From: a bacterium (Candidatus Ratteibacteria) CG_4_9_14_3_um_filter_41_21
GTDB lineage: Bacteria > Ratteibacteria > UBA8468
DNA length: 6,934 nucleotides
Assembly: GCA_002791075.1 (NCBI GenBank)
Contig: PFWI01000033.1
Span: 1-6,934 of the forward strand
Direction of reading: 5' to 3'
Shown: positions 5,069 through 6,934 of the stretch, piece after piece
How the letters are laid out: each line of letters opens with the position of its first letter
How positions within the stretch are numbered: the first letter of the stretch is position 1
Translations under genes and position numbers: made by a program
The notes under the pieces: generated by a model
Told to the model about the DNA's origin: nothing
Seen by the model: only the letters and a program-made list of their open reading frames with translations
The model's database searches: none

Positions 5069-5245
5069 TTAACCGATAAACCCTATGTCATTGCGAGGAA
5101 ATCCGATCTGTAAATGGACGACGCGGCAATCCAGTTTTGAGATTGCTTCGCTTACGCTCGCAATGACGTGCTTGAGTGAATGCATATCATAGATTTCACC
5201 CTGATAATGAATTGAGTGTATCAATAGGGAATTCTCTTTATTCAT
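5069..5245 (-). CDS. 58-aa hypothetical ORF reading through a palindromic repeat
   Basis: An ATG at 5243-5245, 31 bp downstream of the serA stop, opens 58 codons ending in TAA (5069-5071). AGGA lies 9 nt upstream, a weak ribosome-binding site. The first ~25 residues (MNKENSLLIHSIHYQGEIYD and on) are unique sequence. Residues 27-53 are translated from the inverted repeat at 5087-5167, giving HVIASVSEAISKLD at one arm and PRND at the other. The 'VIASVSEAIS' string is typical of short predicted proteins that are really translated palindromes. It shows no signal peptide, membrane segment or known motif. It could be chance, a decayed gene extended by a repeat, or a real peptide carrying an inserted palindrome. 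Confidence 0.25.
   Translation of the reverse strand: MNKENSLLIHSIHYQGEIYDMHSLKHVIASVSEAISKLDCRVVHLQIGFPRNDIGFIG
5087..5167. repeat. 81-bp palindromic element of the TCATTGCGAG type
   Basis: GTCATTGCGAG (5087-5097) and CTCGCAATGAC (5157-5167) are perfect 11-bp terminal inverted repeats. A nested stem, GCAATC (5126-5131) with GATTGC (5141-5146), forms an internal hairpin with a 9-nt loop, and GCTTCGCTTACGCTCGC leads into the right arm. This arm sequence is a widespread REP-like family in bacterial genomes (motif knowledge, not searched). No target-site duplication is obvious at the ends, and no helper transposase is present. Confidence 0.75.
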
Positions 5246-5276
5246 TCTTTATTATCCTTCCTAACTTCTCCAATCT

Positions 5277-6854
5277 TTATAGTTTTACCAACTTTGCTGA
5301 TTTTACCGCAGAAATTTCCTGAATCCTCTTTAAATCATCGGTCGGAATAACCCGGTCAATGTTAAGCACGGTAATTGCCAAACCGCCTTTTTTCTTCCTT
5401 CCTAAAGTCATCCCGGCAATATTAATTTCTCTTTCTCCCAGGATCGTCCCGATCTGGCCAATAATTCCCGGTTTATCCTCATTGCGGCAGATTAAAAGAT
5501 AATCCTGGGGAAGCGCATTAATCGGATAGCCATCAATTTTAACGATACGCAAGTCATTTTTCGAAAGAAGTGTTCCGCTTACCGCCAAATCGCCGTTATC
5601 CGTCTCCACCTTGCAACTCACCAGATTGGCAAATTCCTCAGCAGAAATTGTCTTGGTCTCCGAAATTTTGATTCCTCTTTCTTTAGCCAAAAGAGGGGCG
5701 TTAACGTAATTAACCTGGTCTCCCAGAGAAGGTTTCAAAAGCCCTTTAATAAGGTTATTTCTTAAAGAAGAGACATCGTATTCGGCAATTTCACCTTGGT
5801 ATTCTATCCCTATGCGCATTATATTGCCCGGCATTAATTGGCCCATCAGAATTCCGATTTTCTCGGCAAGAATAAAGTAAGGGCCGATTATCTTGGCTAA
5901 TTTCTCATCCACCGCCGGAATATTGGCGGCATACCGGGAGATCTTGCGTTTTAGAACATCACAGATTTGTTGCGCAATATCCCGGGCTACGTTAATCTGG
6001 GCCTCCTGAGTGCTGGCTCCCAGATGGGGAGTGGTAATGACATTATCAAAACCCAGCAACGGGTTCTCAAGAGGCGGTTCTTTCTCATAGACATCCAGGG
6101 CGGCTCCTTTTACCTTCCCCTCCTTTAATGCTTCGCAAAGCGCCCTTTCTTCAATAATCCCCCCCCGGGCACAATTAATAATTCTTACTCCCTTCTTCAT
6201 CAATTTAAACTCCTTTTTCCCGATAATGCCTTTGGTCTCCGAAGTAAGGGGGGTATGCACGGTGATATAATCGGAGACTCGGCAGAGTTCTTTTAAATCC
6301 ACTATTTTTACCGGTATTTTCGCGGCTTTCTCCGGAGAGATGAAAGGGTCATGCCCCACAATCTTCATTCCCAGAGAAACGGCGACTCTTGCGATGTAAC
6401 TGCCAATTCTCCCTAAACCGATAATGCCCAGAGTTTTGCCGTAGAGTTCAGAACCGGTAAATTTTTTCTTTTCCCAGACTTTGCTCTTTAAGGAGCAGTC
6501 GGCCTGGGGGATGTTGCGTGCTAAAGCAAGAATCATTGCCAAGGTATGCTCCGCGGTAGAAATGGTATTTCCTTCCGGCGAATTCATCACGATAATGCCT
6601 TTGGCCGTGGCGGCTTCAATATCAACGTTATCCAGCCCCACCCCGGCTCGCCCAATCACCTTAAGATTGGTCGCTTTCTCAATTACTTCCCTGGGTGCCC
6701 TAGTTCCGCTTCTGACAATAAGAGCATCGTAACCCGGGATAACTTTAGCCAGGTCCTCGGGAGAAAGTTTCCCTTTACAATCTACTTCAAAACCTTCTTT
6801 CTCCAAAACGTCCAGTCCCTCTTTTGCCAGGGGGTCGGTTACCAGAATTTTCAT
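5277..6854 (-). CDS. serA: D-3-phosphoglycerate dehydrogenase, long form with ACT domain
   Basis: SerA oxidises 3-phosphoglycerate with NAD+ to 3-phosphohydroxypyruvate, the first step of serine synthesis, in the cytoplasm. The 525 aa match the long, Mycobacterium/Bacillus-like type. A split substrate-binding domain (about 1-98 and 286-315) surrounds the NAD-binding Rossmann domain with GLGRIG (146-151) and HDPF (168-171). The catalytic residues appear as R230 (CARGG), E259 (EKEP) and H277 (TTPHLGAS). An intervening (ASB-type) domain follows at about 318-450. A C-terminal ACT domain begins near 452 (LLICRNEDKPGIIGQIGTIL), the usual site of serine feedback control; whether serine actually inhibits it is an inference. 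The ATG is preceded by GAGG 5 nt upstream (6860-6863). It is the first - strand gene seen here; what lies upstream of it is outside the window. No terminator is visible after the TAA. Confidence 0.97.
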   Translation of the reverse strand: MKILVTDPLAKEGLDVLEKEGFEVDCKGKLSPEDLAKVIPGYDALIVRSGTRAPREVIEKATNLKVIGRAGVGLDNVDIEAATAKGIIVMNSPEGNTISTAEHTLAMILALARNIPQADCSLKSKVWEKKKFTGSELYGKTLGIIGLGRIGSYIARVAVSLGMKIVGHDPFISPEKAAKIPVKIVDLKELCRVSDYITVHTPLTSETKGIIGKKEFKLMKKGVRIINCARGGIIEERALCEALKEGKVKGAALDVYEKEPPLENPLLGFDNVITTPHLGASTQEAQINVARDIAQQICDVLKRKISRYAANIPAVDEKLAKIIGPYFILAEKIGILMGQLMPGNIMRIGIEYQGEIAEYDVSSLRNNLIKGLLKPSLGDQVNYVNAPLLAKERGIKISETKTISAEEFANLVSCKVETDNGDLAVSGTLLSKNDLRIVKIDGYPINALPQDYLLICRNEDKPGIIGQIGTILGEREINIAGMTLGRKKKGGLAITVLNIDRVIPTDDLKRIQEISAVKSAKLVKL

Positions 6855-6903
6855 TCTTTCCTCAGTATCCTCACAAAACTATATCTAAACCTGTTAAATT
6901 AAG

Positions 6904-6922
6904 TTATTGCTTTTCGCAATAA
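6904..6922. repeat. Hairpin upstream of serA
   Basis: TTATTGC (6904-6910) and GCAATAA (6916-6922) are a perfect 7-bp inverted repeat with a 5-nt spacer, about 50 bp upstream of the serA ATG. A possible -10 (TATAGT, 6883-6878 on the - strand) would place the dyad around the -35 region, so an operator is conceivable, but the -35 match is poor. Alternatively it is a weak 3' stem of the gene upstream. No U-tract follows. Confidence 0.4.
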
Positions 6923-6934
6923 TGAAATTTTACC

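Larger units (their letters stand above)
4871..5276. other. 406-bp spacer between serA and rny
   Basis: This spacer holds the rny ribosome-binding site, two independent inverted-repeat elements (4899-4985 and 5087-5167) and a 58-codon - strand ORF (5069-5245) that reads through the second of them. No strong promoter for rny was found. TATAGT at about 4891-4896 on the - strand is a possible -10 without a convincing -35. No intrinsic terminator for serA is visible. Confidence 0.6.

Noticed and set aside
1723..5276. CRISPR array or a transposase-bearing mobile element in the repeat-rich spacers
   Set aside because: There are no regularly spaced direct repeats, and no open frame resembles a Cas protein, integrase or transposase. 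The repeats are palindromes with different arms.
6481..6902. Two overlapping + strand ORFs opposite serA
   Set aside because: Both are shadows of the conserved N-terminal half of SerA; the motifs are all in the - strand frame.

Overview
The window is a compact stretch of bacterial housekeeping genes, about 44% GC by eye. Every well-supported gene is a core metabolic or RNA gene. There is no integrase, transposase, CRISPR array, toxin or defence gene. Strong Shine-Dalgarno motifs, a membrane-anchored RNase Y, a class I dihydroorotase and a long ACT-type SerA all indicate a bacterium. Spacers filled with unrelated palindromes, including the widespread 'TCATTGCGAG' and 'GACGCAGAT' types, are common in uncultivated candidate-phylum genomes such as Omnitrophota and its relatives. 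That placement is a weak inference.

Layout: the 3' half of fmt (methionyl-tRNA formyltransferase) enters on the + strand and runs tail to tail into pyrC (dihydroorotase), with a 13-bp overlap. From pyrC to the right edge everything is on the - strand. In transcription order this is serA (phosphoglycerate dehydrogenase), a 58-codon ORF partly made of a palindrome, rny (RNase Y), purM (AIR synthetase), tRNA-Arg(CCG) and pyrC. The genes cover serine, purine and pyrimidine biosynthesis, mRNA decay and translation. They are linked by being housekeeping genes rather than by one pathway. Spacers of about 240-400 bp separate them, and purM has its own convincing promoter.

Three points go beyond routine annotation. 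First, rny has no ATG, GTG or TTG start that would include its membrane anchor. An open in-frame extension encodes that anchor and sits behind a perfect AGGAGGTG ribosome-binding site, which points to an ATT start codon. Second, the last base of the purM TAG stop is also nucleotide G1 of the tRNA, so RNase P cleavage would remove the last base of the purM stop codon. Third, the 3' end of that tRNA is repeated exactly (13 bp) 101 bp away, and the 88 bp in between are rich in palindromes, which looks like an insertion or att-type scar.

The long spacers (2957-3319 and 4871-5276) contain three separate inverted-repeat elements of about 80-100 bp and several short hairpins. One element is read in frame by the small ORF downstream of serA. 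I found no convincing evidence of a wholly new multi-gene system.
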